The notes under the pieces were generated by a model. The model worked only from the letters and a program-made list of their open reading frames with translations, ran no database searches and was not told the origin of the DNA. A program made the translations under genes and the position numbers. Below are positions 1-9,692 of a DNA stretch of 64,000 nt, piece by piece. The DNA is from Halobacterium jilantaiense (lineage in GTDB: Archaea; Halobacteriota; Halobacteria; Halobacteriales; Halobacteriaceae), in NCBI RefSeq assembly GCF_900110535.1, contig NZ_FOJA01000001.1, forward strand, positions 806,001 through 870,000, read 5' to 3'. The stretch's first letter is position 1. Each line of letters begins with the position of its first letter.

Positions 1-503
1 GCGCGCTCGTCGGGAGCGTGGGCGTGATTAGTTCCGTCACGAAAAACGAGAAGGTTCCGTCGCAGTGGAAGTCTGCTCCCGATAAGGGGACGGCCGGTCC
101 GGCCGACGTGTCGCGGGCCCGGGCGGCGACCTTCCGGGAGTCCTTCCTGAACGTCGTGATGAACGAACGCGGTGACGAACTCGAAGTCGACCGCGAGACG
201 GTCGGTGAGGCGAAGCTGTACGCCGGCAACCGCGCGGTCGAACTCGGATTCGCCGACGAGATCGGCGGTGTCGAGACGGCGATTCAGGACGCCGCCGAGC
301 GCGCTAACCTCTCGAACTACGATGTCACCTACCGCAACCCGACGTCGGGCGGTCTCATCGGGCTGCTCGCTGGAAGCGGTAGCGCCGAAGACGTCGACGC
401 CGAGGACGCGTTCGTGGCACCGGAACTCTGTGGGAAAGACTACCTGGCGTATGCTCCTCAGGCGGGGCCCGACCTAGAGGTGATCATGAATGCGTCCTGC
501 TGA
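1..503 (+). CDS. S49 family signal peptide peptidase (SppA-like), C-terminal part
   Basis: Partial gene entering from the left edge; the first in-frame codon starts at base 3, so the GTG at 18 is internal. The visible 166 residues begin with the conserved S49 run GSVGVISSV and continue with the helical segment typical of SppA (RESFLNVVMNERG, then LYAGNRAVELGFADEIGG). S49 peptidases are membrane-bound serine proteases that degrade residual signal peptides; the nucleophile serine and the membrane anchor lie outside the window. The next gene starts inside its last codons (14-base overlap), which suggests co-transcription. Confidence 0.85.
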   Translation, partial: ALVGSVGVISSVTKNEKVPSQWKSAPDKGTAGPADVSRARAATFRESFLNVVMNERGDELEVDRETVGEAKLYAGNRAVELGFADEIGGVETAIQDAAERANLSNYDVTYRNPTSGGLIGLLAGSGSAEDVDAEDAFVAPELCGKDYLAYAPQAGPDLEVIMNASC

Positions 504-1467
504 TCTCGCTTCTCGTGCCGGCGCGTTCGTGCTGGTGGCAGTCGTCATCGCCAGCGCCATCGTCGGCGGCGGCATGCTCGCTGGCGGCGGAGGCGGATAC
601 TCCCCCAGCGAACTCACCGTAGAGGAACACCAGTCGGTCGACATCGCCAGTCCGCCCGCCGAAGAGGGCTCGATCGACGTCTCCGCGGCCACGAGCGGGA
701 AGGTCGTCGTCATCGACGCCGCCCACCAGAACAACGTCGACGAGATTCAGCTGCGCCCGCTGGTGAACGCGCTCACCGAGAACGGCCACTCGGTCCGGTT
801 CTACCGGCCCGACCGCGGCCCGAGCGGCGAAGCGCTCAACAAGGCGTTACAGGACGCCGACGCCTTCGTGTCGGTCGCGCCCGACAACCGCTTCTCGACC
901 GGTGAAGCGAAATCAGTCGAGGACTTCCTCGACGCCGGCGGCCGCGTGCTCGCGGCCGGCGAGCCCGAGACGGGTGGGCTCGGCGGCGGTAGCATCTTCT
1001 CCATCAGTGTCAGCCGCGGCGGTGCGACCAGCGCCGAGTTCGCGCCCGCGCTGTCCCCGCACGGGCTGACTGTCGGGAGCGGCTACCTCTACGACACGAC
1101 GGACAACGTGAACAACCACGCGAACCTCCGCGTGTCGCCGGCCGGTGAGAGCGACCTCACGGCAGGCGTCGAGGAGGTCGTCGTCCACGAGGCGACGCCC
1201 GTGACCGGCGAGAACGTCCTGCTGCGGACGGACTCGTCGACCGAACTCTCCACGACGCGGGACGCCAGCGACTACGGCGTGCTCGCGCAGTCGGGGAACC
1301 TCGCGGTCCTCGGTGACAGCTCGGTCCTCGACCCCGACTGGGCGTACGTCGCCGACAACGAGGTCCTCGTCGGGAACCTCGTCGACTACCTGGTGACCGG
1401 CGAGCGGACGCCGATGCCGGAGCCGAGCGGGTCGGACTCCGGACCAGGTCCAGCGCCGCGCCGGTAA
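490..1467 (+). CDS. DUF4350 domain protein, membrane anchored
   Basis: Protein of 325 residues. An N-terminal hydrophobic segment (about residues 10-32, ending in a glycine run) is a membrane anchor or uncleaved signal. The body begins with the run KVVVIDAAHQNN, then an Rossmann-like segment on opening the dossier of a 'DUF4350' protein: predicted to bind or sense something outside or at the membrane, function unknown. The C-terminus is Pro/Gly/Ser-rich. It overlaps the S49 protease gene by 14 bases, so the two probably form one transcript. No catalytic residues can be assigned. Confidence 0.75.
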   Translation: MRPADLASRAGAFVLVAVVIASAIVGGGMLAGGGGGYSPSELTVEEHQSVDIASPPAEEGSIDVSAATSGKVVVIDAAHQNNVDEIQLRPLVNALTENGHSVRFYRPDRGPSGEALNKALQDADAFVSVAPDNRFSTGEAKSVEDFLDAGGRVLAAGEPETGGLGGGSIFSISVSRGGATSAEFAPALSPHGLTVGSGYLYDTTDNVNNHANLRVSPAGESDLTAGVEEVVVHEATPVTGENVLLRTDSSTELSTTRDASDYGVLAQSGNLAVLGDSSVLDPDWAYVADNEVLVGNLVDYLVTGERTPMPEPSGSDSGPGPAPRR

Positions 1468-1632
1468 GCAACGCGCCACCGAACACCCACGGCAGTCATC
1501 TTTTCGAGTCGCGTCTGGACCCGGTAGCGCCGCGTATCGGCCGCCGCAGCGTCGGTGCGCTGGCAGCGACCGAGAGGCAGAGTGCGTGTATGGGGCTGGT
1601 GTGACGGCGTCGACGCGGGCGGTGCGTCCGCG

Positions 1633-2988
1633 TCACTCGGTTCGGTCGTCCGCTCGCGGCCGCACCGAGCCGTCGCGCTCGACGACGACTGGCTCCGGGA
1701 GTTCGGGGTCCGGTTTGCGACCGAGCGTGAGCAGGCGCTCGGTCAGCGTCAGTTCCTCCGGGCTCGGACTCGGTTTCTTCACGGACTCGTGTTCGACCAC
1801 GAGATCCCCGTCCTCGGCCTCGATGCGCACCGCACACAGCTGGTACGAGGGGTAGAAGACGGGCGGCAGGATGCCGACGACGCCGTCACGGCGGTGCAGA
1901 CGCTTCAGCCACGTGCCGCTGTTGACGACCACGCCGCCGTCGACGGACTGCACGGACGGTCGGTGGGTGTGGCCGTGACAGAACACGCGGACGTCCTCGC
2001 CGTCCGCGAACGTCTCCCGAGCGGCCCGCTGGTAGGGCGCTTCGTGGTCGACGGTGAGGTCCGTCTCGAAGACGCCGAACCGGTCGATGGTCTGCCGGAC
2101 GTCCCGCCGCAGGAAGTACAGGGGGACGCCGACCAGCAACACGATGCCCGTCGCGGCGACGTTGGTGGCGAGCAGGAACCAGACGGCGGTCCCGGCGGTG
2201 CCGAACTGGCCGAGGGTCGCAGTCGTCCACGTGACGGGCGTCGACCAGACGCCCGCGAGGTCGAGGCCGACGAGCACGACCAGCACGACGCTGACGTTGA
2301 ACAGCAGGAGGAACGGGAGGAGCGCGTACCGCAACAGCGGATTCATCTCCCGGTAGAAGTACTTCGAGAACAGCCAGACGGGCATTCGCTCCGTCGGCGT
2401 GACGGCCTGGACGTCCTTCAGCCAGTTGTACCGGCCGCGGTCCGAGAGCTGGCCCGCGCGACTCGTCACGAGCGTGTTGTAGTAGTAGCCCAGCGGCGTC
2501 GCGTGCTGGTTCCCCCAGTCCTCGATGCGGTTGTTCGGGTCCTGCTGGTGGCCGTGCTCGAAGTGGACGACGTGGTCGCCGACCCGCCGCTCGATGGAGA
2601 CGTCCTGCACGAGGTCGACGTTGTACGCGGCGAACCGTTCGACGTATGCGTCGAAGGCGGCGAGTTCGTGATCGTGGTTCCCCGGCAGCATCGTGATGGG
2701 GACAGTCTCGCCCGTCGCGCGCAACTGCTCGAAGAGCTCGGGGTACGCCTCGACGAGCACGTCGAACTTCTCGATGCCCTCGACGGTCGTGAACTCCCAG
2801 AGCCCGAACGCGTCCCCGTTGACGACGAGTTCGGCGTTCTCGTCGGTGTGTTCGAGGTCTTCGAGGAACGCCAGAAGTTCGTCGAGGAACTCCACCTCCC
2901 CGAGCTGTTCGTCACCTCCGACGTGGAGGTCGCTGACGACGTAGTACGTCCGGTCGTCGCTCGCGTCGACGCCGTCGTCGTCCGACAT
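1633..2988 (-). CDS. membrane metallophosphoesterase
   Basis: Protein of 451 residues with the calcineurin-like phosphoesterase motifs in order: VSDLHVGG near residue 18, a VNGDAFG block, LPGNHDHE, EHGHQ and GHTHRP. Two hydrophobic helices lie between EHGHQ and GHTH, so the enzyme carries a membrane hairpin inserted in the catalytic fold, unlike soluble family members such as LpxH. The substrate is unknown; a phosphoester or pyrophosphate is expected. The ATG at 2988 gives a start shortly before the first metal motif. The long open frame on the other strand here is an artefact of high GC. Confidence 0.85.
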   Translation of the reverse strand: MSDDDGVDASDDRTYYVVSDLHVGGDEQLGEVEFLDELLAFLEDLEHTDENAELVVNGDAFGLWEFTTVEGIEKFDVLVEAYPELFEQLRATGETVPITMLPGNHDHELAAFDAYVERFAAYNVDLVQDVSIERRVGDHVVHFEHGHQQDPNNRIEDWGNQHATPLGYYYNTLVTSRAGQLSDRGRYNWLKDVQAVTPTERMPVWLFSKYFYREMNPLLRYALLPFLLLFNVSVVLVVLVGLDLAGVWSTPVTWTTATLGQFGTAGTAVWFLLATNVAATGIVLLVGVPLYFLRRDVRQTIDRFGVFETDLTVDHEAPYQRAARETFADGEDVRVFCHGHTHRPSVQSVDGGVVVNSGTWLKRLHRRDGVVGILPPVFYPSYQLCAVRIEAEDGDLVVEHESVKKPSPSPEELTLTERLLTLGRKPDPELPEPVVVERDGSVRPRADDRTE

Positions 2989-3035
2989 CTCGTGGGTGTC
3001 ACGCCCCCACGTCTATAGGCGTTGTCGCCGGCTCC

Positions 3036-3368
3036 CTACAGGTCGGTCGTCACGTCGACGACCGTCTTGGCCGTCTCGAAGATGTCGTCGGCCGCCAGAA
3101 ACGCCTCCACGGAGTCGAACTCTCGCGGCTCGGTCGGAATCTGGAGCGCCAGTTCGTCGGCGTCGACGCCGCCCGTGATGCGGGCCAGCGACTGCGTGCC
3201 GCCGGCCTGCACGTGGATCACCGCCTGCACGGTGTCCTCGTCACCGTTCGAGCCCTCCTCAACCTGGACGTGCCGGAGTTCCAGCGGGCCGTCCTGTCCG
3301 CCGTCCGCGTAGTGCAGTGTCGCGGGCACCGCGTCCATCCCCACGAGTTTCGCGCCGAGTGAAGCCAT
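3036..3368 (-). CDS. conserved haloarchaeal hypothetical protein
   Basis: Protein of 110 residues, acidic, with no membrane segment or recognised motif. The reading frame stays open further upstream, but the ATG at 3368 (peptide MASLGAKLVG) is the most plausible start because the upstream part is Arg-rich and shadow-like; an ATG at 3338 is also possible. It lies 47 bases upstream of the phosphoesterase on the same strand and diverges from the potassium channel gene. Function unknown. Confidence 0.6.
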   Translation of the reverse strand: MASLGAKLVGMDAVPATLHYADGGQDGPLELRHVQVEEGSNGDEDTVQAVIHVQAGGTQSLARITGGVDADELALQIPTEPREFDSVEAFLAADDIFETAKTVVDVTTDL

Positions 3369-3456
3369 ACCCGGACTGCCGCCGCGCTCCCGGAAAAGCC
3401 CGCGGGTCGCGGACCGGTCCCGCGGCTGTTTAGTGCGGCGCGCGCGAGGGAGCCGC

Positions 3457-5091
3457 ATGGACAAAGTGCGGCGTCGCACCGCCTACTACTCGCTGGCGCT
3501 GGTGGGAGTGATGCTGGCGTTCGCCGTCGCCTACCACCACGGAATGCGAGTGTTCGAGGGGGAACACAGACAGTTCCTGCACTCGCTGCGTGTCGTCGTG
3601 GAGACGTTCACGACGACGGGCTACGGCTCGGACGCGCCCTGGGAGAGCGCGGAGATGAACGCGTTCGTCGCCGTCATGGACCTCACCGGCGTGGTGCTCA
3701 TCTTCCTCGCGTTGCCGGTCCTGGTGTTCCCGCTGATGGAGGACGTGCTCTCGACGACCGTCCCCCAGACCGTCGAGAACGGCCTCGAAGACCACGTCGT
3801 CATCTGCACGTACACGTCGCGGGCCGACGCGCTCGTCGACGAACTGGAGTCGCGGGGCGTCGACTACGTTATCGTGGAACCGGACCGCGAGCAGGCGACG
3901 ACCCTCTACGAAGACGACTACAGCATCGTCCACGCGGACCCCGAGACCGTCGAGGGCTTAGAAGGCGCGCGGCTCGGGTCGGCGCGCGCGCTCGTCGCCG
4001 ACGTCTCCGACCGGGTCGACGCCAGCATCGTGCTCGCCGCACAGGAGGTCGCCGCCGACGTGCCCGTCGTCAGTGTCGTCGAGGACCCCGACCGATCCCC
4101 CTACCATCGGCTCGCCGGTGCCGACGAGGTGCTGTCGCCGCGTCCACTGCTCGGCCGCGGGCTCGCGTCGAAGGTGACCACCTCGGTCAACACGACCGCG
4201 CCCGCCGCCGTCGAGGTCGGAGACGGGTTCGAGGTGGCCGAGATTCCCATCGACCGCGGGAGCGAACTCGTCGGCACGACGCTCGCGGACAGCGGTATCA
4301 GGGAGCGCTCCGGCGTGAACGTCGTCGGCGCGTGGTTCGCGGGCCAGTTCCAGACGCCGCCGGACCCCGACGCGACGCTCACGAACGGCACGGTGTTGCT
4401 CGTCGCCGGCCAGCAGGCGCAACTGGAACACCTCGGGGAGTTGACGAAGTCCGACCTCCGGCGGTTCGAGCGCGGGGAGACGGTCGTCGTCGGCTACGGC
4501 GAGGTCGGGAGCGCCATCGGTGAGGCGCTCGACGACGCCGGCGTCCCGAACACCGTCGTCGACCGGGAGGCGAAGGCGGGCGTCGACGTGGCCGGGGACG
4601 CCGTCGAGCCGGAGACGCTCCGCGAGGCGGGCGTGGCGGACGCGCGGTCAGTCATCCTCGCGCTCCCCGACGACACCACCACGGAGTTCGCGACGCTGGT
4701 GGTCCGGGACATCAGCCCGGAGACGGAGGTCATCGCTCGCGTCGAGGAGCCCGAGAGCGTCAGCAAGATGTACCGCGCCGGCGCGGACTACGTGCTCTCG
4801 CTAGCGACCGTCAACGGGCGGATGATTGCCTCGGCCGTCCTCGACGGCGCTGACGTGCTGTCGCTGGACCGCCAGGTCGAGGTCGTCCGGACCGAAGCGC
4901 CCGGACTAGTCGGTCAGCGAATCGGGGACGCGCTCGTCCGGTCGGAGACCGACTGCACTATCGTCGCCGTCGAGCGCAACGGTGACCTCCTGACAGCGGT
5001 CGGTCCGGACGTCCGCATCGAGCGCGGCGACAGGCTGGTCGTCGCCGGCACCGACGAGGGCATCAAGCGGTTCAACGAAACCTTCGCGTGA
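3457..5091 (+). CDS. potassium channel with two RCK (TrkA) modules
   Basis: Protein of 544 residues. It has a first hydrophobic helix (about 8-28), a pore helix with selectivity filter TTTGYGS at about 52-58 and a second helix (about 68-95), i.e. the two-TM K+ channel plan. Two cytoplasmic RCK/TrkA modules follow: the first nucleotide-binding segment starts about 113 (HVVICTYTS) and the second at about 343 with GYGEVG (346-351), each followed by a TrkA-C-like region. The first Rossmann loop lacks the canonical GxGxxG while the second keeps it, so ligand binding may be asymmetric. The ATG at 3457 is chosen; a GTG at 3433 only adds Arg-rich residues. Confidence 0.88.
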   Translation: MDKVRRRTAYYSLALVGVMLAFAVAYHHGMRVFEGEHRQFLHSLRVVVETFTTTGYGSDAPWESAEMNAFVAVMDLTGVVLIFLALPVLVFPLMEDVLSTTVPQTVENGLEDHVVICTYTSRADALVDELESRGVDYVIVEPDREQATTLYEDDYSIVHADPETVEGLEGARLGSARALVADVSDRVDASIVLAAQEVAADVPVVSVVEDPDRSPYHRLAGADEVLSPRPLLGRGLASKVTTSVNTTAPAAVEVGDGFEVAEIPIDRGSELVGTTLADSGIRERSGVNVVGAWFAGQFQTPPDPDATLTNGTVLLVAGQQAQLEHLGELTKSDLRRFERGETVVVGYGEVGSAIGEALDDAGVPNTVVDREAKAGVDVAGDAVEPETLREAGVADARSVILALPDDTTTEFATLVVRDISPETEVIARVEEPESVSKMYRAGADYVLSLATVNGRMIASAVLDGADVLSLDRQVEVVRTEAPGLVGQRIGDALVRSETDCTIVAVERNGDLLTAVGPDVRIERGDRLVVAGTDEGIKRFNETFA

Positions 5092-5190
5092 CGGTCCTCG
5101 CCCGCTGAATCGGGCGGTTTCGACCCGCACGCCGGTCATTTCATTCGCAAGACAATTTAAGTGGTGTGCGTGAGTGGGTGGGTACGAACC

Positions 5191-6735
5191 ATGGCAACTG
5201 AACCCAAAGACGGGGTGCTGTACGACGTGTACCGCGAGCGCGTCGGGACTCCGACGACACACGACGAGGTGCGCGGCTACTGGGTGTTCCTGGTGGGACT
5301 GCTGCTGGGCACGGCCGGCATCCTGCTGTTCCTGCCGAGTTCCTCACCGACCGAGGTCGGTGGACTGACCCTGCGCGAAGCGAGCATCTTCGTGTCGGCC
5401 GTCGGGCTGGCGATGCTCGTCGCCGGCCCGGTCATCCGACTACCCCTGCGGTCGTGGGCGAACTACGCCGCGTACGCCGGACAGGCCGTCTGCTTCGCCG
5501 CTGCGGTGTGGTTCGTCGCCGTCTTCCCCGGTGACTGGAGCGTCCAGACCGGCAACGAGCCAGTCATCGCACTGTACGCAGTCGGCCTCGCAATCATCAC
5601 GCTCGGCGGCGTCGTCGCCCCGCTGGTCGCCGGCGTCTCCCGGGAAGACCTCGCGGCGAGCGAGCGCGAATCGGCGGCGCTCGAAGCCGACCTCGCCGAA
5701 GTCCGTCAGGAGCGCGACCGACTCGCGGACGAACTGGCCGACGCCCGCAGTGACGCGGACGCCGGCGACGCCGAACGCGACGACCTGCAGGCGACCATCG
5801 ACGACCTCCACGCCAGCCAGGCGCGCTTCGAACTCTACGAGGACAACGCCGGCCAGTGGCGCTGGCGGCTCCGCCACCGCAACGGCAACATCATCGCCGA
5901 CGGCGGCGAAGGCTACACCCGGAAGTACAACGCCCAGAAGGGGATGCAGAGCGTGCGCCGGAACGCGCTCGGCGCGACCACACTCGTCTTCGAGAGCGAG
6001 GCAGCGGCCCCGGAACCGGAGGAGACGTTCGACCCGGCCGGCGAACAGGAGAGTCAGGCCACCTTCCAGGTCTCCGAGGACAGTGCCGGCGAGTACCGCT
6101 GGCGGCTCCGCCACGACAACGGCGAAATCATCGCCGACGGCGGCGAGGGCTACGCCTCGAAGAGTAACGCGAAACGCGCCGTCAACGGCGTCCGCGAGTA
6201 CGTCGGGCCCGCGGACTACCTCTGGTTCGACCCGACCGGCTTCGAGGTGTACCGCGACGCCGCCGGCCAGTGGCGCTGGCGGCTCGTCCACCGAAACGGC
6301 AACATCCTCGCCGACAGCGGCGAAGGGTACACGCGCCGGAACGACGCCCGGCGCGCCGTCGACCGCGTCCAGGAGCGTGCCGACGATCTCGAGTTCGAGG
6401 TCTACGAGGACAGCGCCGGCGAGTACCGCTGGCGGCTGCTCGCGGACAACGGCGAGATTCTCGGCGACAGCGGCGAAGGCTACGCCGACCGCGGCGGCGC
6501 TTCGGACGCCGTCGACCGGGTCCGCGAGTACGCGCCCGACGCCGACACGCTCGACGTCGGCCGGGCGGCCTTCGAAATCTACGAGGACGCCGGCGGCGAC
6601 CACCGGTGGCGGCTCCGCCACCGCAACGGCAACATCCTCGCCGACAGCGGCGAAGGATACAGCTCCCGAAGCAAGGCCCGCGACGGCATCGAGAGCGTCA
6701 AGCGGAACGCACCGAACGCCGACACCGACGCGTAA
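5191..6735 (+). CDS. membrane protein with five DUF1508 repeats
   Basis: Protein of 514 residues starting at the ATG at 5191. Four hydrophobic helices lie in roughly the first 145 residues, followed by a charged heptad-like segment (about 150-205) likely to be a coiled coil. Five DUF1508 (YegP-type) domains then start near residues 213, 292, 351, 402 and 461, each with the pattern F-x-[IVL]-Y/S-x-D..G..RWRL..NG.I..D.GEGY. Bacterial YegP proteins usually carry two copies and are soluble. Five copies on a membrane anchor is unusual. The role of the domain is not known. Confidence 0.85.
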   Translation: MATEPKDGVLYDVYRERVGTPTTHDEVRGYWVFLVGLLLGTAGILLFLPSSSPTEVGGLTLREASIFVSAVGLAMLVAGPVIRLPLRSWANYAAYAGQAVCFAAAVWFVAVFPGDWSVQTGNEPVIALYAVGLAIITLGGVVAPLVAGVSREDLAASERESAALEADLAEVRQERDRLADELADARSDADAGDAERDDLQATIDDLHASQARFELYEDNAGQWRWRLRHRNGNIIADGGEGYTRKYNAQKGMQSVRRNALGATTLVFESEAAAPEPEETFDPAGEQESQATFQVSEDSAGEYRWRLRHDNGEIIADGGEGYASKSNAKRAVNGVREYVGPADYLWFDPTGFEVYRDAAGQWRWRLVHRNGNILADSGEGYTRRNDARRAVDRVQERADDLEFEVYEDSAGEYRWRLLADNGEILGDSGEGYADRGGASDAVDRVREYAPDADTLDVGRAAFEIYEDAGGDHRWRLRHRNGNILADSGEGYSSRSKARDGIESVKRNAPNADTDA

Positions 6736-6819
6736 CCGTCAGCAATCTCTTTCAGTTTCCGATGAGTGCCGCTCGCCCCGGCGACCGTGTCGTTTCGCTT
6801 CTCGGTCCGAGGCGGACAG

Positions 6820-7455
6820 TCAGCCGTCCAGCGGCTCCCGCAGTGCGTCCTCGACCGGTTCGTCGCCGGCCGCGAGTTCGAACGTCTCACCGTACGTGCT
6901 CGCGGCCCCGAGCGCCGCGACCAGTGTCCGAGCGACGTCCTCGCGTGGAATCTCCACGTCGCTCCTGTCGAGACTGCGGCCCGTTCGAATCCGGCCAGTG
7001 CCGCCCTCGTTCGTCAGCGGCCCGGGCCGGACAATCGTGTACGTCAGGTCGCTCTCTCGGAGGTATTCGTCCGCTTCGCCCTTCGCCCGGAGGTACTCGC
7101 GAAGCTCCGCCGGACTGTTCTCGGGCTGGTCGGCGTTGATGGAGCTGAGCATCACGAACCGCTCGACGCCGTGGGCCTCGGCCGCGTCGACGAGGGCGGT
7201 CGCGCCGTCGCGGTCGACGCCCCACACGTCTTCGCCGCCCGAGCCCGCGGCGAAAACAATCGCGTCGACCCCCTCGACGGCGTGCGAGACGTCCTCGGTC
7301 AAGTCGGCGACGACCGGCTCGCCGCCCAACTCCTCGATGTCCGCGGCCTGGGACTCGACGCGAACCATCCCCCGACTGCCGTGGTCGCTCTCGGCGAGGA
7401 TGCGAGTCACGTGTTGCCCGACCTGTCCGTGCGAACCCGCGACGAGCACGTTCAT
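6820..7455 (-). CDS. NAD(P)-binding, NmrA/atypical-SDR family protein
   Basis: Protein of 211 residues with an N-terminal Rossmann motif (GSHGQVGQHV, residues 7-16) and the atypical SDR pattern: an acidic strand end (VVADLTED), VDAIVFAAG, then MLSSINAD and YTIVRPGPLTNEGG. It lacks the full YxxxK, as many NmrA-like sugar-epimerase relatives do, so a dehydratase/epimerase or redox-sensing role is possible. The ATG at 7455 starts right at the Rossmann strand; the frame open upstream is not coding-like. It is the last gene before the island. Confidence 0.85.
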   Translation of the reverse strand: MNVLVAGSHGQVGQHVTRILAESDHGSRGMVRVESQAADIEELGGEPVVADLTEDVSHAVEGVDAIVFAAGSGGEDVWGVDRDGATALVDAAEAHGVERFVMLSSINADQPENSPAELREYLRAKGEADEYLRESDLTYTIVRPGPLTNEGGTGRIRTGRSLDRSDVEIPREDVARTLVAALGAASTYGETFELAAGDEPVEDALREPLDG

Positions 7456-7918
7456 ACGCGCAACGTCGGCCGGGACAGTGAAGAAGATAGTGGCGAGCAA
7501 CTGGCAGACCCGCCCCGTCGCAGTCGTGGCCGCAGGACGGACACACCCGAAATTGACTCGCTGGCGGCTCCGCGTCCAGACCGCGACCTGGGGGTGCGTC
7601 CCACCTCGACCACCTCCAGAAGCCAACGTTGGCTCGCGACAATCGCAGACGGCGAGACGCCGCAACACGGAGCGTGTTGGTCCCCGGTTCAGCCGGGACG
7701 TTCCTGTATCCTCGGTTTCCGCATTTACGCTCGGTAGCGAAGCGTAGCTCGCACTTCAGAGTTGGACGCGATTCAGGAAGGAATCGAGTGGGCGCTGCAG
7801 GCCTAGAGCATTGGGCGTGACAACCCTTAATTTCGGCCGGTTGAGTTGCTGTAGTGGCAAATCTGTCGTGGGCAGTAGCCGGGGCTCATGCGGTTCGCTT
7901 ACGCGGAGAAAACCGACC
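7456..7918. other. non-coding island junction region
   Basis: 463 bases between the last housekeeping gene and the first integrase, with no convincing gene. The composition falls from very GC-rich to more moderate through here. A short perfect hairpin (5-bp stem CCCGG/CCGGG, 5-base loop) lies at 7683-7697. I see no complete tRNA gene, so the attachment site, if present, is not tRNA-derived or is not recognisable by eye. Confidence 0.5.
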
Positions 7919-8929
7919 ATGAGTCTCGAACCAATCGAACCGGAAGCAGCGCTCGAACTGTTCCTCAAAGATAAAGAAGCGGAACTAGCGGATGCCTCGA
8001 TCAAGGGTCACGACTACCGACTTCGACACTTCGTCCGCTGGTGTCACGAGCAGGGCATCGAGAATCTCAACACGCTCACCGGCCGGCAGCTCCACGAGTA
8101 CCGGCTCTGGCGGCGTGATGACGGTGACCTGAACAAGGTCAGCGAGAAGACGCAGATGGACTCCCTGCGTTCGTTCGTCCGCTGGTTGGAAGCCGTGGAC
8201 GGTGTCGAACAGGATCTCAGCGAGAAGGTGTTATCGCCGACAATCACGGCGGACGAGAACTCGCGGGACGTGATGCTCGACAGCGAGCAGGCGGCCTCGG
8301 TGCTCTCCCACCTGGAGAAGTACGAGTACGCTGGCCCGCAGCACGTCGCGCTCACGTTGATGTGGCACACGATGATGCGCGTCGGCGGCGTTCACGCCAT
8401 GGATGTCGACGATTACAACGCTGACGAGCAATACATGAAAGTCCGGCATCGGCCTGACACCGATACGCCGATCAAGAACAAGGGCGATGGCGAGCGACTC
8501 GTCGCCCTCTCGGACGACATCTGCGAACTCCTCGACGACTGGCTGGAAAACAAACGCCCCGACACGACTGACGACCACGGCAGAGAGCCGTTACTGGCCT
8601 CTCGGGAAGGACGACTGCAGAAGACGACGCTCCGGATGTACGTGTACCGGTGGACGCGGCCATGCGCTCACGGGGAGGAGTGCCCGCACGACCGCGACCC
8701 GGACGATTGCGAGGCAACCGTTCGTGACGCCGCTTCGAAATGCCCATCGAGCGTCAGCCCGCACGCCATCCGTCGTGGAAGCATCACGCACAGCCTGAAC
8801 AGCGACATGCCGGACAGAGTCGTCAGTGACCGGGCGAACGTGAGTCCGAAAGTCATCGAACAGCACTACGACCGACGTACTGAGCAGGAACGGATGGAAC
8901 AGCGGAGGGATTACCTAGATAACCTGTAA
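7919..8929 (+). CDS. tyrosine recombinase / integrase
   Basis: Protein of 336 residues with a SAM-like N-terminal core-binding domain (about 10-130) and a catalytic domain showing the first arginine (MMRVGG), HAIRRGSI (HxxR) and the nucleophile in EQHYDRR. Between the first Arg and HxxR is a Cys/His-rich insertion (CAHGEECPHDRDP, then C-x9-KCP) that looks able to bind zinc. The same insertion occurs in the recombinases at 9.8 and 14.6 kb. The ATG at 7919 is selected; the open frame upstream lacks family features. Its place at the composition boundary makes it the likely integrase of the island or of its leftmost part. Confidence 0.88.
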   Translation: MSLEPIEPEAALELFLKDKEAELADASIKGHDYRLRHFVRWCHEQGIENLNTLTGRQLHEYRLWRRDDGDLNKVSEKTQMDSLRSFVRWLEAVDGVEQDLSEKVLSPTITADENSRDVMLDSEQAASVLSHLEKYEYAGPQHVALTLMWHTMMRVGGVHAMDVDDYNADEQYMKVRHRPDTDTPIKNKGDGERLVALSDDICELLDDWLENKRPDTTDDHGREPLLASREGRLQKTTLRMYVYRWTRPCAHGEECPHDRDPDDCEATVRDAASKCPSSVSPHAIRRGSITHSLNSDMPDRVVSDRANVSPKVIEQHYDRRTEQERMEQRRDYLDNL

Positions 8930-8939
8930 CCAGCCGTCT

Positions 8940-9692
8940 TTAGTGCCCAGGATCGCGGCGTAGAAGGTGCTCATCGATTCGGGCATTAACTTCACTCCAA
9001 AACTGCGCTTCAGTCTTTTGCATTTGTTCGTAATCACGAGCAAGTTCCAACGCATCAACCAAGGCGTCAATCAGCTCAACGGAAATTTCTGCTTCCTCGT
9101 TTTCTAAGAATTCTATCGTTTCATAAAGTTCAACAGCATTTTCACGGATATCTGTATGCCAGTCCTCGAATTCATCTGTAATATCTTCATCTTCTGTCTC
9201 GGCGAGGATTTTATTTAAGCTCCGTTTAGCCATCCCAATCATCAACTCCCGCGGCGGCGTCTCTTCGTGTTCTGAATTATATCGTAGTGACTCGGAAAGC
9301 AGCCATTCTAACCAATCATCTACCTCTCCTCTAATATCCTCTAAGTTTGACTGAGGCGGGTCATAATCCGTATTATGGGCGGTATTATTCCGAAATGAGT
9401 GGATTTGGCGAACATATCCCGAATATTGTTCAGGTTCTTCGAATTGATCCATCAATTCAAAACGGTCGAGGGACTTCTGCCATAGTATCTTCACGTTCCG
9501 CTCTCGATTACCGCTTGTAAACCCCAGATATTCTCGACCAACTGAAGAGAGGGTTCTCCGGAACAGTTCATCAAGTACCCAAACCGACATTCTTCGATGG
9601 GATTTTTCGTCCAAATCAAGGCTATCGAAGAGCTCCAGATAGGAGTCAACTCTGTTATAATGTTCTACATCATCGATATTCCGACTACTCAT
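8940..9692 (-). CDS. hypothetical protein with HEPN-like motif
   Basis: Protein of 250 residues, acidic and mainly helical, encoded by DNA clearly richer in A/T than its neighbours. The only motif I see is FRNNTAH, an Rx4H pattern in a helical setting like that of HEPN ribonucleases, about one-third in from the N-terminus. HEPN proteins are often toxins or abortive-infection RNases, but the resemblance is limited to this short motif. It converges on the integrase with 10 bases between stops. The ATG at 9692 is chosen; the frame continues 39 bases upstream to an alternative start. Confidence 0.6.
   Translation of the reverse strand: MSSRNIDDVEHYNRVDSYLELFDSLDLDEKSHRRMSVWVLDELFRRTLSSVGREYLGFTSGNRERNVKILWQKSLDRFELMDQFEEPEQYSGYVRQIHSFRNNTAHNTDYDPPQSNLEDIRGEVDDWLEWLLSESLRYNSEHEETPPRELMIGMAKRSLNKILAETEDEDITDEFEDWHTDIRENAVELYETIEFLENEEAEISVELIDALVDALELARDYEQMQKTEAQFWSEVNARIDEHLLRRDPGH

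Noticed and set aside
1555-3018. 487-codon plus-strand frame
   Set aside because: Antisense to a clear metallophosphoesterase with intact motifs; Arg/Val/Asp-rich shadow.
5531-7747. 738-codon plus-strand frame
   Set aside because: Ser/Thr/Arg-rich and running through the DUF1508 gene in another frame and antisense to the NAD-binding gene; typical high-GC artefact.
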